Of a stretch of DNA of 64,000 nucleotides, positions 12,945-24,800 are shown in pieces. The notes under the pieces are model-generated. The model worked only from the letters and a program-made list of their open reading frames with translations, made no database searches and was not told the DNA's origin. Every line of letters begins with the position of its first letter. Positions within the stretch are counted from its first letter, which is position 1. Location: assembly GCA_036924285.1 (NCBI GenBank), contig JAYKYS010000010.1:20311001-20375000 (forward strand). The letters run 5' to 3'. The DNA comes from Asterella californica (Eukaryota > Streptophyta > Marchantiopsida > Marchantiales > Aytoniaceae). The position numbers were made by a program, and so were the translations under genes.

Positions 12945-14717
12945 ATGGAGGCTGTGTCGACCGAGTTGGACGAGATGAAAGCATTGCTGAGAAAGTTGGA
13001 AGGCCGACTTGAGCAAGTAGAAGCTGAGAACAAGGTGCTTAAGGCGGATTTAACTGAAGCAAAAGCGACACAAGAGAAGGAAGCGGAGGTCCCTGTACTG
13101 CAAATCGAGCAAGTCAAGGATTTAGCACTACCAGGCGAAGAAGCAGTTGATATTGCTCAAGGAGATAAGAATGAAGATGGATCATAGAAGGTGCAAGAGA
13201 ATGTTGCGGAAGGCAACTCAGCCAAAGAAGAGCACAAGCGGAAAGTGAAGTGGGCTGAACCAGCGACACCATCAGCCTTCAACGGTGAGAAAAGCTTTTC
13301 CAGGTTTGAGTTATGGATTACTGAAATGGAGAATTACCTGGAGAATTTCGATGAGCGCAGTTGGTTCACCTATGCTGTTAGTAGACTGGAAGGAGAGGCT
13401 AAGGAATGGTATGGAGGTCAACAACGGATGAGAAGTTTGAACGGTACAACTCCTATGTCCACTTGGCTTGAGCTGAAGGATGAACTCCGACGACATTTGG
13501 TACTAGTGGATGAAGCTACACAGTTTCGACTAGAACTTATTCATCTGAGACAGACAGGGAGTATCAAACAGTATCTCCAGCGATTTTCTGAGTTGGTTAC
13601 TCATCTGCACATGGTGGATCGCACCGACTTGCTGTTTCACTTGAAGAAAGGTCTGCAAGGTTTCTATGCTAGTGTGTTTGATAGCTGGATTATGTTTCAT
13701 AAGTCCGAGGACATGCAAGACTTGTTTGCATTTTTGGAAGCAGCAGAAAACACTAGGGAACGTAACTACACCGTGCAGCCCTCCAAGTTTCAACGTGGAA
13801 CAAGTGGTGGCGAGCCTAGTAGAGGATTTTGGCGCAATCCTCAAGGACAGATAGCGTCCTCTCAGGGTAGAGGTGGTAGAGGACGTGGTGGTGGAAGATT
13901 TGGTGCAGCGGGAAGGAGGTTTCCTCGTGGGTCTCAACAGCAAGGAGTTACTCGTGGTCCTACTCAGACCCGACCTATTGGATCTTATGCATCCAATGCA
14001 GGATCCGACCAAGCTTCGACTTCAGGTGCTAGGAGCAGTGGAGCTAGCAGTGCTACACCTTCAAAGATGATCATCTGCTTTCGATGCGGACGGGACGGTC
14101 ATATTGCTCGTGAGTGTCCTCAACGTTCAACAGCGAGCAACGTTCGTGGGTTGACAGCTGAAGAGACAACCAATGTTGAAGAACCAGTTGAAGCGACTAC
14201 TAAAGCAGAGGTATGTGCTGGTGAGCATTTGGTAGAACATGGAGATTTTCTACCGTGGATTGAAGTAAAAATAAGAAACCACCGGTGTTGTTTGCTTATA
14301 GATACTGGAGCAGATGTGAATGTCTTGGATGAAAAGCTGGTCAGGATCTTAGGGATGACTAGAACCAAGATCATGAGCCCGTTGTTGGTAAGGTTTGTGC
14401 AAGGCAGCACAACCGTTACAGAAAAGCTCATGAGTGTTCCTATTACTGTTGGAGGGGTAACTAGGAAGCATGAGTTTTTAGTTATGAGCTTAGGTGACAC
14501 GATGGAGGGTATCTTGTCCTGGTCTTGGTTACAAGAGACCAAGGCAAAGCTAGATGTTCAAGAAGGGAACATCATAGTCATGGATCGATGGGGCTCGGGT
14601 CAACCACATCCATTGGTCATCAAAGAGAGACCTAAGGAGCCAAACCATGCTGTCCGTAGGTTCCAACGAGCCAAGGTGGTATTTCAGATCTGCACAGCTA
14701 GACAATTTGGAAAGTAG
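12945..14717 (+). pseudogene. gypsy gag and protease, with internal stops
   Basis: The first ATG at 12945 begins a coiled-coil N-terminus (MEAVSTELDEMKALLRKLEG). One TAG at 13185-13187 interrupts the frame, which then continues for 508 codons. It contains the retrotransposon gag core with the EWYGGQQ motif, an Arg/Gly-rich segment, a CCHC zinc knuckle (CFRCGRDGHIARECP, about 14076-14120) for RNA packaging, and the aspartic protease active site LLIDTGAD near 14296-14319. A second in-frame TAG at 14715-14717 separates this from reverse transcriptase; the frame is the same on both sides. Gag would form the particle and protease would cut the polyprotein. Confidence 0.9.
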
Positions 14718-14747
14718 ATCAAGTCAGTAGACGAAGCTTGGGTTGCA

Positions 14748-16190
14748 GTGATGTCTAAATCCAAGGTGGAGACGGATGAGGAAGAACGTGTTGCTGCTCT
14801 TCTCATACATCCTGGTATGCAAATGCTGATTGAGAGATATTCTCATATAATGCCGGATCAGTTACCAACAGGACTTTCTCCGAGGAGAGCCTTGGATCAT
14901 GCCATTGATCTGGTTCCTGGGGCTACACCTATCGCAGTCCCATCAAGACGCATGTCCTTTGATGAGCTAATAGAGCTGAAGACTCAGTTGAAAGAACTGA
15001 TAGCTCAAGGTATCTTACGACCCAGCATATCCCCTTATGCTGCACCGGTCTTGTTCGTGGCCAAGAAAGATGGTGGTATCCGCATGTGTGCAGACTACCG
15101 TGCACTTAATAAGGTTACTGTCAAGAACAAGTATCCTCTTCCTCTCATGGATGAAACCACAGATCGGTTGACCATAGGAAAGTACTTCACCAAGTTGGAT
15201 CTTCGTTCTGGATATCATCAAATCCGGATCAAAGAAGGAGATGAAGAAAAGACGGCTATAAGGACGAGGTATGGCTTGTTTGAGTATACAGTGTTGCCGT
15301 TTGGATTGTCCAATGCACCTGGTACTTTCTGCAGGCTAATGAACGAGATCTTCAAAGATCTCTTGGATGAGAGTGTTATCGTGTACTTAGACGATATCAT
15401 CATCTTCTCATCCACTTGGAATCAGCATCTAGCAGATGTTGAAACGGTGTTTAAGCGTCTAGAAGAACATCAACTCTACCTCAAGAAGAGCAAGTGCTCT
15501 TTGGACAAGAGAGTGTGGTGTTTCTAGGATGTTTGATCGATGCGCAAGGTATTCATCTTAACAGGGCTAAGATTCGAGCCATTGTTGAATGGAAGAGACC
15601 TGAGAGTGTTCATGAGCTCAGATCTTTTCTTGGGTTAGCCACATATTTTCGGCGTTTTGTTTATCAGTTTGCGCATAAAGCCGCACCTTTGTTTGGCTTA
15701 TTACGCAAGACTTCCAAGGTTGTTTGGAATCCAGCAGCTGAAAGAGCGTTTCAGGAGTTGAAACAAGCACTGACAGAGATGCCCGTGCTAGCTCTTCCAA
15801 AGACGGGAGAACCTTTCGAGGTTCACACAGATGCTTCTCAATGGGTCATTGGAGGAGTGCTGATGCAAGAAAAGCATCCAGTGGCTTACGAAAGTCATAA
15901 GTTTTCAGAAACAGAGGCAAAATGGCATGCTCATGAACAGGAGATGTTCGCAGTTGTCCACAGTCTGAAACGTTAGGAGCATTATTTGTTACCAAGCAAA
16001 GTTACTGTTGTGACGGACTGCGAGGGTAATACATACTTTCAAAGTAAACCTCGGTTGTCATGCAAACAGCAGAGATGGCAAGTGGAGCTTGCACGTTTTG
16101 ATATCGAATGGCGATATCAAAAGGGGAAGGAAAATATTCCAGCGGATGTGTTAAGCAGACGTGTCCAGGCGTTAACAACCCAAGACACAA
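14748..16190 (+). pseudogene. gypsy reverse transcriptase and RNase H, frameshifted
   Basis: The reverse transcriptase holds ADYRALNKVT, the DLRSGYHQIRI block and the catalytic YLDD at 15384-15395. It copies element RNA into DNA. The frame shifts near 15500, where SLDKRVWCF ends one frame and QESVVFLGCLIDAQG continues in another. RNase H follows with FEVHTDASQWVIGG. A TAG at 15974-15976 sits where the family normally has Trp in the KRWEHYL motif. The next block (VVTDCEGN) has lost the usual TDHQAL motif. The RNase H tail ends around NIPADVLSRR. Confidence 0.9.
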
Positions 16191-17722
16191 GTGAAGAGCT
16201 TTTGGATCGAATCAGACAAGCATTGCCAGATGATCCTCAGGCTCAACGTTGGACCAGCCAACAAGGGAGAGATCCATTGGTACGTCATCTCTCATTTCGC
16301 AATGGCCTTTGGTTTTATAAGCAAACCAAGGTCTATGTTCCAGCTGGAGCTCTAAGGACACTAGTCATGCAAGAATGTCATGATTGTGAACTAGCTGGAC
16401 ATGGAGGACAGAATAGAACGTTACAACGACTTAAAGAGCAGTTTTATTGGCCAATCATGTTGGAGGATGTGATCAAGTACGTGCAGACTTGCTTTACATG
16501 TCAGCAACAACGAACTGAGCGGAGGAGACCTGCAGGATTGCTGAGACCATTACCAATACTTGATGGACCTTGGGAGAGCATAAGTATGGACTTATGCACC
16601 GGTTTACTTGAGTCAGGAGGTTTTGACACTTTGCTAGTTGTCATCGATCATTTCAGCAAACAAGCTCACCTCATCTCTTGTAGGGAAGCAGTAACGTCAA
16701 AAGGTGCCGCTGAACTATTCATTCGATATGTTTTTAAGTATCACGGGATGCCTAAAGACATTGTTTCAGACTTGGATAGGAGGTTTGTTGCTGAGTTTTG
16801 GAAGGGTTTGTTTCGAAGACTCGGAACTACCCTCAAGTTCAGTTCCTCCTATCATCCTGAAACTGATGGTCAGACGGAAAGGACGATACAGATAGTAGAG
16901 CAAGGGTTGAGAAACTATATCATGCGAGATCAAAGTGATTGGAGCGAGCACTTGGACTTGGTGGAGTTTACATATAACAACACTAAGCATTCGAGTACAG
17001 GATTTAAATCATTTGAAGTGGTTTATCGAGGCTCTCATGCACCTTGGACTCCTATAGCTCTGGCTACCAAGGGGCATGAAAACACAGTAAGGTCAAACCA
17101 GGATCCTCCAGATCTAGAGACTTTCATACGTGTTCAGGATGCTGTGTTTCAAGAAGCCAAGAAACACATGGAGAAGGCACAACAACGATATGCCAAGTAT
17201 GCAAACCGTGGTAGGCAAGACGTACAGTTCGAAGAAGGCAGAGAGTCTGGTTGAGAACCAAGAACTTCAAAATCCCAGCAGGGGTGGATTTAGCCAAGAA
17301 GCTTCTTCAAAGTGGGCAGGACCGTTCCTGATCGAGAAGAAGTTAGGTCCTGTGACCTATAAGTTACGTTTTCCAGCTAGTATGAAGCATTATCACCCCA
17401 TCATTCATGTTTCTAACTTGGAAATGTTTCGTGAAGAACTAGAATCGTTGCCAGGAAGATATCAGAAATGGCATCCAGTGTTAGAAGCATTACCAAGAGC
17501 TGATGATCTTGAGTTGATTGAGATAGTAGATCATCGAGCATCACCGAATCCAGATGGAGCTGGAGAACCCGTCACTCAATACCTATGTCGTTGGACAGAT
17601 AGAGTCTCGGGATTGGTAAGTGAAGCTTGGGAGTACCTAGATGATCTAGCATTGTACAAGTTCCAGGAACCACTGCGAAGATACTTTGTGAGACGACAGT
17701 TCGCAGTGGTCTCTGCCAGCTA
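16191..17722 (+). pseudogene. gypsy integrase and chromodomain-like region, frameshifted
   Basis: An HHCC zinc-binding domain (H-x-GGQNRTLQRL, then CFTCQQQ) precedes the DDE core: DLCTGL near 16590, VSDLDRRFVAEFW near 16770, and PETDGQTERT near 16860 with the catalytic Glu. A frame change near 17235 joins to VTYKLRFPASMKHYHPIIHV, the GPY/F-type segment. The C-terminal 60 residues (ELIEIVDHRA, then YLCRWTDR and SEAWEYLDDL) fit a chromodomain that would steer insertion to marked chromatin. The integrase motifs survive, but the reading frame does not. Confidence 0.88.
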
Positions 17723-18125
17723 AGCGATGGATTGAATCGAGTCAGAAGAGTCATGCCAAAGGGCCCTTCAAGGACACTGGAACCGAGTAGATCTGACCAA
17801 TCTGCTCGTCTAAAGGTGGAGTTGTGGTCTGCTGACTGCTTATGGCTGTCGGATGTCAATCAGGTTTAGGCTGACGCTACTATGGTGTATCATAGTAAGG
17901 AGGTGGATAAAAAGAAACTGACGAGTTCACCACCTGGAAGCTAGGGTTCTATCTCATCCGAAAGCTTCAACGGATGCTCGGTAATGGAGCATAGTCCTGA
18001 GAAAGGGCTTAATCTTACCCTGGATGGGGTACTGTTCCTCTGGATTTGAGGAAGTGTTGTTCCTAATGTGGTATTGTAGATACCGCAGTTCAGTGGAAGA
18101 ACTGCGTTTTGCTGGTTGGGGCGAT

Positions 18126-19084
18126 TGTAACACCTTTTGCTTTATCCCACCAGATGGCATTCGGGCAGTGATTAACCAAAAAGTGGCAGCTGCATGGTCA
18201 CAAGGCAAACTCAATGAGACCAGATAAGGAGGGTCGCGAACCCTAAATGGACATTCTCAATTTTTCAGTCTTGGAGAGAGCACTTTTGGTGGTGAGGGAG
18301 GAGACTGTATTTTTCAGTGTAGTGTATATTGCCTTTGAGGTCAGAAATCAGGAGTTAGAACTGTGCAAATCAGATTCCTTGGAGAGTAGATTTGGAGAGC
18401 AGATCTGGAGAGCAGACTTATGATCAACAAGAATGATATGGTGTTGATTAGATCGCGGACTTGGGGTCTGATCTGTTGAGTAACAGAAATCAGGGCGTTC
18501 AGAGTGAAATTAAGTTCTCTGGTGAAGTCTTAGTTCTGGAGTTGTTGAGTAGTGAAGAATTGCCGGTCCAAGAGCGCTGCGTGACCTTGTCAGCAAGTAA
18601 ATGCCATGTAATGTATATGAGCCCATGAATTCCTCCATTCTGATAAGTAGGCTTGGGTTGTGTGCCAAAACTGAGTTGGGCGCATCTGGTGTTGTGTTGA
18701 CTTTATTTTGGTGTAATTACTTTGTCTTCCTACTTCCTAGCATCTACTAGGTCTCTTAGTCTTGGCGGTTGCTCCTTGTGGGTCTTGGCGTTCCGACTTG
18801 ATCACCAATAGCGGAAGCGCTGTCCAAATTTTAGGCACCCAGGTCTAGAATAGTTCCACCTGTGTTTAGTAACCTAAGATTGACCAGAGACCTACAAAAG
18901 ACTAGTTGGTTATTCGAAACCCGTTCAATAGTTATCAAATCCTCGGTGCTCATTAGCTGATAGTTTAACGAACTGGATCTGGAGACACAAATAAAGTATA
19001 CAGGTCTCTAAGGAGGTTCACGTTCGGCAGTTCATTGGTTAGAGGTTAAAGAATCTGTTTCGAGTTCTACGGTCGAACGTTACA
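18126..19084 (+). repeat. 3' LTR of the 11.9-19.1 kb gypsy element
   Basis: 959 bp, near-identical to 11937-12894, with TG/CA ends and the target repeat GTCCG just after it. The purine-rich GGTTGGGGCGA just before it is the likely, rather weak, polypurine tract. Between the chromodomain stop (17722) and this LTR lie 400 bp of noncoding sequence with no recognised feature. Confidence 0.95.
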
Positions 19085-19089
19085 GTCCG

Positions 19090-21857
19090 CGAGCAAAGTA
19101 CTCTATAATCTGATGTTAATAATGCCCAGCTGGACCACTCAATATGTAGACTTGCCTACCAGATATGTATTCATGAGTATGTATGCATGTTTAACACTAT
19201 CTAGATTAGATTAACATGGACCGAGTGATATACTAGATATAACGATACGCAAATCAAGCTGAAAAGTATTTCGATAACTTGGATAATCCAACGTCTGCAA
19301 TTGCTCAGCGCAAGGATCTTTTCGTGGAGCTTACGCGACAAGTTTTGCACAATTATTAAAGGTATGCTACGCAACTTTGCTTAAAAGATACGTTACCGAT
19401 ATAAACAAACAACTCCCTTCGGTGGTTTATGTGGAAGTAGTATATTTTATTCACGAGTTATGAAGTACATGACTCACTTTACAATCAAGTGGATTTGAAC
19501 GTCTGATATGCCTACAGTTAGTGACAAATTTACGTTATTAGAATGTGAGCTAGAGCCAATATGCATATAGTGAGAGTACAGTACGGAGGAAAGGGATAAA
19601 AATTCCATTCGTGACCGCAGTAGTGCATCCAGTCAGCCTGATGTTGTTGAACTTACACTAAGTTACATATCCATAATACTGTAAGTTTTGGGTCTTGGAC
19701 ATATTTGGTCTTATTAGATGGTGAACTAGTCCATCTTCACTGAGAGCACACAGAAGCTGAAAAACTTGGCAAAATGTCATCTACTACATCTTCTCACTAT
19801 GGTCATCTGCACTGCTGCGCAGTTCTTTTTAGTTTACTCTTAACACTTGGATAACGATGCCGCTAGAAGACGAAGAAATGAAGAGAAGAAACATCCGGAT
19901 GATAGGCAACGTGGTGAAGCCCAACGTGGTAGATTTTGGACTGGAGAGTACTGACAATACGCTGGAACTTGGAAGTGACTTTCTGTCAGCAAGTGCGAGT
20001 CGGGAGTGATAGTGCAGGGCGACTTTCCTTCCGTTCATCAATTCATACTGTCAAGAAGAAAGCATCGATCGATATGATTGACCGACCGATCCGTCGATCG
20101 ATCTCTAGGACAGATAATTTAAACAAAATCGAGTGCAGAGACAGGTGAGAATGGGGAATAGGAGGGGATGGAGGAGGAGAAGAAAGTCTCGAGATTGACA
20201 TAGCTTTGCACTCTGCCAAGCACGGGACGGCTGATTTCTCAAATGTAGGTAAGGTGCACGCTGGTATTCGGAATTGTATGAACAAATTCTAAGTCTTGAC
20301 CTCACTTTACGAGAAAACGTAGGATTTTGAGTCCACGGGAGGTTTATGAAATTGGATCTGCGGCGGGGGATACATCCTCCTCGAGACTTTGTATGTGGAA
20401 GCCAGTGAGTTTATTAGTCCTCTTTTTATTCATTGAAACGGTTTCAGTTCTCTGTGGACCTCCGTTTTGCTTATTTCATAGTACTTTAGTGATTGGATTA
20501 GTTTGGAGCATTTCACACTTGCATCCTCTCTGGCATTCAAGCTACATGAAATTGACGGCACGTCTGAACGTCTCAGCTGCCCCCTTCTGAACCGACGGGA
20601 GTGACGTTTCTGAAACTTTCGTATCTAATTAGCTGCTTGGCGCTATTTATCGCTGAAGCTCGGAGTGTATAGAGTGAAACCTCTGATGTCGGAGTTCAGA
20701 TGTTTGAAGCTCTCATCCAGAGAGTAAGTCTCAGTCCAGGGTTTTAGTAAAGTTATTTAATTACATGTTGTTGGTTATGTACAATTTAGAGGGCAAGTGA
20801 TTGTCTCATACCCTGCAGGGTTCAGTGTTTTCCTTCATGTACTGACAGACGTCACGAAGCGATTAAGAGAAGCACAGTCACCTGCTGTTAGGTCGGAAAG
20901 GCACACCTGCTAATTCAACATCATGACCAATGTGCCTGAAATTGCTTCTCGGAGCTTATTAGGTGCAAGTGTATAAAAACGGCAAGTTTGGGAAGTTACG
21001 TCTAAGTTATATATTATGTCCGTTTTCAGTGTAGTAATTTTAATTTCCGATCGAGATTTCGAGTGTCTCAGTAAGTTTCAGTCTCAAGTTATTGCATCAG
21101 TTAAATGTTCTTGTTTAGTACTTACTGTGGACCTTAAAGATTTGGTTATACCTCAGATTCATGTAATGTCTAGCATAGTCCTTCCATGTCCCACGTGTTT
21201 GCTGTACATTTCTAAAGCAACTGTAGAATCTGTCATTCCATTAGTGCGGAAGTGTAGAACAAGTCATAGAGGCTGAACCTTAAGGTGCATGGGCACTTGG
21301 GAAGGTAGATCGAAAAAAATGCTAAGAGAATTCTTGGGAGTTTATCTGATTACTGCTATCTTTCTCATTAGAGAGGCGTTCTTTCATTCAAAAGCAGTTG
21401 CAAATCACTGGCGTTATGAGCCAAATGCTGGTCTGATCGCTGTGGAATGGCGTGTTCCAGGTTCGCTGTGCTTGGAGTTGTCAGATTTATACGATGTTTG
21501 ATCCAAAGGAGGAGGATTCTCTTGGAATTTTTCCAGACCGGATAATTTATAGAAAACGTGTTCGACAGCAAGTTCAGAAACAGTTCAGCCAGGGTATTGG
21601 TGAAAGAACTGCAGGCTCTCAGAGGATGGCCAACATCCATCCCTCACGGGATTCAAAGAGAACATACTGTTAGTCTTGCTTGTCTCGGTTGATTCATGCG
21701 GGCAAGGTGTGGTGCTGAATCCTAGCGAGCAGAGATTGCCAGACCAAGTTTGATTACTGATCCGAGCATAACAAGTGAGGAATTTGAGCAGGAGTTTGGG
21801 CTTTCCAGGTCGTGGTTTACCCCCATACCCTCGTCTACAGTCGGTTGTAACTTTAAC
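19090..21857. other. upstream flank and probable 5' leader of the golgin gene
   Basis: No complete gene is seen. Short frames of 60-140 codons occur on both strands and look like chance. Composition changes from AT-rich to more balanced after about 20000, as expected on nearing a gene. A short palindromic cluster of ATCGATCGAT-type sequence lies at 20064-20102. The transcription start of the golgin gene cannot be placed by eye. Confidence 0.4.
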
Positions 21858-24800
21858 ATGGCGTGGCTGGGGAACTTTAAGAACTTGGGAAACCTCGGTG
21901 ATTTGGCTGGTGCAGTATCGAAGCTGCAGGAGAGTGTGAAGAACATCGAGAGGAACTTTGACTCTGCATTGGGCTTCGACACTAGTAATGATGGTAGATT
22001 TCCAGCCCTTCTTGTTCATGTGAAGGTTGATATGCTTCCTAAAGGAAAACGATTGTTTGTGGCGCGTTTTGTGAGTCTTGTTAAGTATCTCACTAATTTC
22101 GCTTCTACTATGATACAGTCATTACTTCAGTTCAGACGTTCTCGAATAGGGGTTTTGAAGAGAACTTGAATAATAGACAGAAGTCAGAGGAGCCCCACTT
22201 GGTTCTGATTCGGCCTAACTTGCTTTGTGGGGTCCTGGTTTCTTAATCAGTACCAACTCCTTCTGAGACAACAGTACAGCATGCTGAGCCTCCAGTTTCT
22301 CCAGTTAAACAAGTGGAGGGTGTTACGGAGAATGAGGATCTCAGTTTATCCAGTCCCAAGATTGAAGCGGATCGCCACCCTCCTAGTGCAAATGTTGACG
22401 CACTTGAGAAGATCAACGCGCCTGCTCTACGGCCTCCAGCGGAAGAACCAGCTCCAGCGAAGGCAGGGATAAAAGTGGAAGCAGAGGTTTACGGAGCTAA
22501 GAGCCAAGTAGCTGCTGCAGATGCAAGTCCAGCCAAAAGGAATAGCGAGACTCCATCCGAGGAGGGGAGCGATGAAAGTGGAGTCAAGCCTCCTATCGCA
22601 GAGCCAGATGATAGTGGGGTACAACCAGTCGTTTCAGATCAGCTTCCCGACTTGGCATCAAAGGAAAACTCTGATGTCGCGAAGGACACCAGCGCTCCTA
22701 TATTGACAGATGATGTCCAGCCAAAAGAGCAGACAGGGTTAACAGGCACAAACGAGAAGAAGGATACTGGAGAAATCCATACTGCAGATTCATCGCGAAT
22801 TGTGGAATTAGTGAACACAAGAAGTGGAATTGCGGATGACGTAGAGGAAATAAGTTCTCCGGCGAAGAGTCGCGCTGTAGATAAGGTGGATGTTGCTAGC
22901 AGTAGTCCTAATCAAACCATAGAGGAACCTCGGGTCGAGATCAATGAATCAAGAAAGCTATCACGAGAGAAAGTTGTGAATCCTGAAGAGCCTCCTGCGG
23001 TCGGAGCTTTGGAATCTGTGAAAAATGTTATCGAGGAAAATAAGCTCAACGCGGAACTGAAAATGATGGAAGCCGCACTACAAGGAGCTGCCAAGCAAGC
23101 ACAGGTTAGCTTTTCTGTCTTACTTCCGAACGTCGTGATATTTTCGCATGGGTAACTGTTGAGGACTTACTCTGACGTTTCACATCCCAATACTTATAGT
23201 GCCAAGCTTTGTAGTTCAACCTGAATGCGTGTACAAGGCGTTGGTGGTTTGGCTTCTGCTGCTTCTAAATTTCCCTGCTGAAAGGCATTAATGAGCAGCT
23301 TTTCATGATCTTTGCTGACGACTGTTTATGGCTCCTCGTGTAGATGAAAGCAGACGAGATATCGAGATTGATGGGCGAGAACGAGAAACTAAGATCTTCC
23401 CTTGACGAACTTAAGGCATACTCTTCATTCTCATGCCCGTTTGCATCCTGAATGTTCTTGTTTGCATATTTTCTTTGGATGTAAGCTTATGCTTGAGTTG
23501 GAAAAGTCAGTTCGGTTGAGAACTTTCGACGAATGTGAAAAGCGATCATACAAAGGGAACTGCTGTTTCGTATATGTATTTGCTATTTGAAGAAATTTAT
23601 GTATATGAAACAAGCTGAAGTTTCTGTAAATTCGAAAAGCTTTAGAGCGTAATGGTTTAAGCCTGCCGAAGTCGAAAAGGTGTGGAGTTGGTTGTTTTCC
23701 TAAGCATGTTAATTAAAGTTTGTGTACCTCAAACGTGTTACAAAGCTGATTTAGCGCCCAGTTGTGGCTTGACATGGTAGTTGTATAGTATCTGCTGTCA
23801 CGTTCGTTACCTTTCTCTACGCTGAAGACGCTCCTGGTTTTGTGGTGCACATAGCTTCTCTCGTTGCAAACATCTTGTGGTAACTAAGCTTTGTGGTTGG
23901 AAATTCAGACCAAGTCAAATGATGTGGAGCTAGATGCTCTTCGTGAAGAATATCAGCAACGCTTAGGAGCTGCCGAACGGAAGGTAATTTGAAGAGGTGC
24001 TGAAGCTTATCTACTAGCTCGTTTATGTCTGGCCGCACTCGCATATATCTCAGGCAATAACTCTAACATTTAAGTCACAGTGAAACAGCAGGACTTCTTC
24101 TATAGTTACGAGCTCAACGACCCTTTGTTCAGAAATCGTGGACACCCAGTATGTCTACTTTACGGGGAGGTTGCAAGTTTGGAACCTGTGGTGAAAGTCC
24201 CGTTGTCTTTCTGAAAATCGAGCTCTGTGGTTTCCTCATATGCCTGCTGGGAGCAATGCTTGGATTCTCATTCCAGAGCTGTGGTCCTTAACTTTTAGGT
24301 CTATGCCTTGACAAAGGAAAGAGATATGCTGAGAAGGGAACAAAGTCGAAAGAATGACTCCTCTATACTTTTGAAAGAAAAGGATGAAATTATCAAGCAA
24401 GTCATGGCCGAAGGTAAAAGTTGTGCCACTTCACTACACCTCACGATCCAGTAGTTCGTGTCTGACCGTCAAGGTAGTTGCTCTTGAAAAATCATTATTG
24501 TCTCTCTCAGCGTTGGACATATCAAGCTAAAATTCGAGTATACCTGCGTCAAGCATATGTCAGTTGAATGATATTTTGATTTTTCTGCGGTGCGTAGGCG
24601 AAGAACTTTCGAGGAAGCAGGCAGTCCTAGAGGGAACAGTGAAGAAACTAAGAGCTCAGGTATGGGGCCAGTCCACAAAGGGTTTGGATTGAATATTTCC
24701 TAGTTGGATGTTTATACTTCTTCATGCACTCGCTGAGAGCTGGCACATGAAACACGTGGTCAGTTTCCTGTATGCTTCACGGAGTCTCGAGCACTCAGCA

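Larger units (their letters stand above)
11937..19084 (+). mobile_element. Ty3/gypsy LTR retrotransposon with chromodomain-like tail
   Basis: The element runs from TGTAAC to GTTACA and is flanked by the 5-bp direct repeat GTCCG (11932-11936 and 19085-19089), so both ends are exact. It holds two LTRs of about 958 bp, a primer-binding site TGGTATCAGAGC two bases inside the left LTR, and domains in the order gag, zinc knuckle, protease, reverse transcriptase, RNase H, integrase, chromodomain-like region. That order defines Ty3/gypsy. The coding region is broken by three in-frame TAG codons (13185, 14715, 15974) and two frame changes (near 15500 and near 17235), so this copy cannot make a full polyprotein. 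Confidence 0.95.

Noticed and set aside
22227..22706. Other-frame reading frames over golgin exon 2
   Set aside because: Shadows of exon 2, whose frame is fixed by joins to exons 1 and 3 and by family match.
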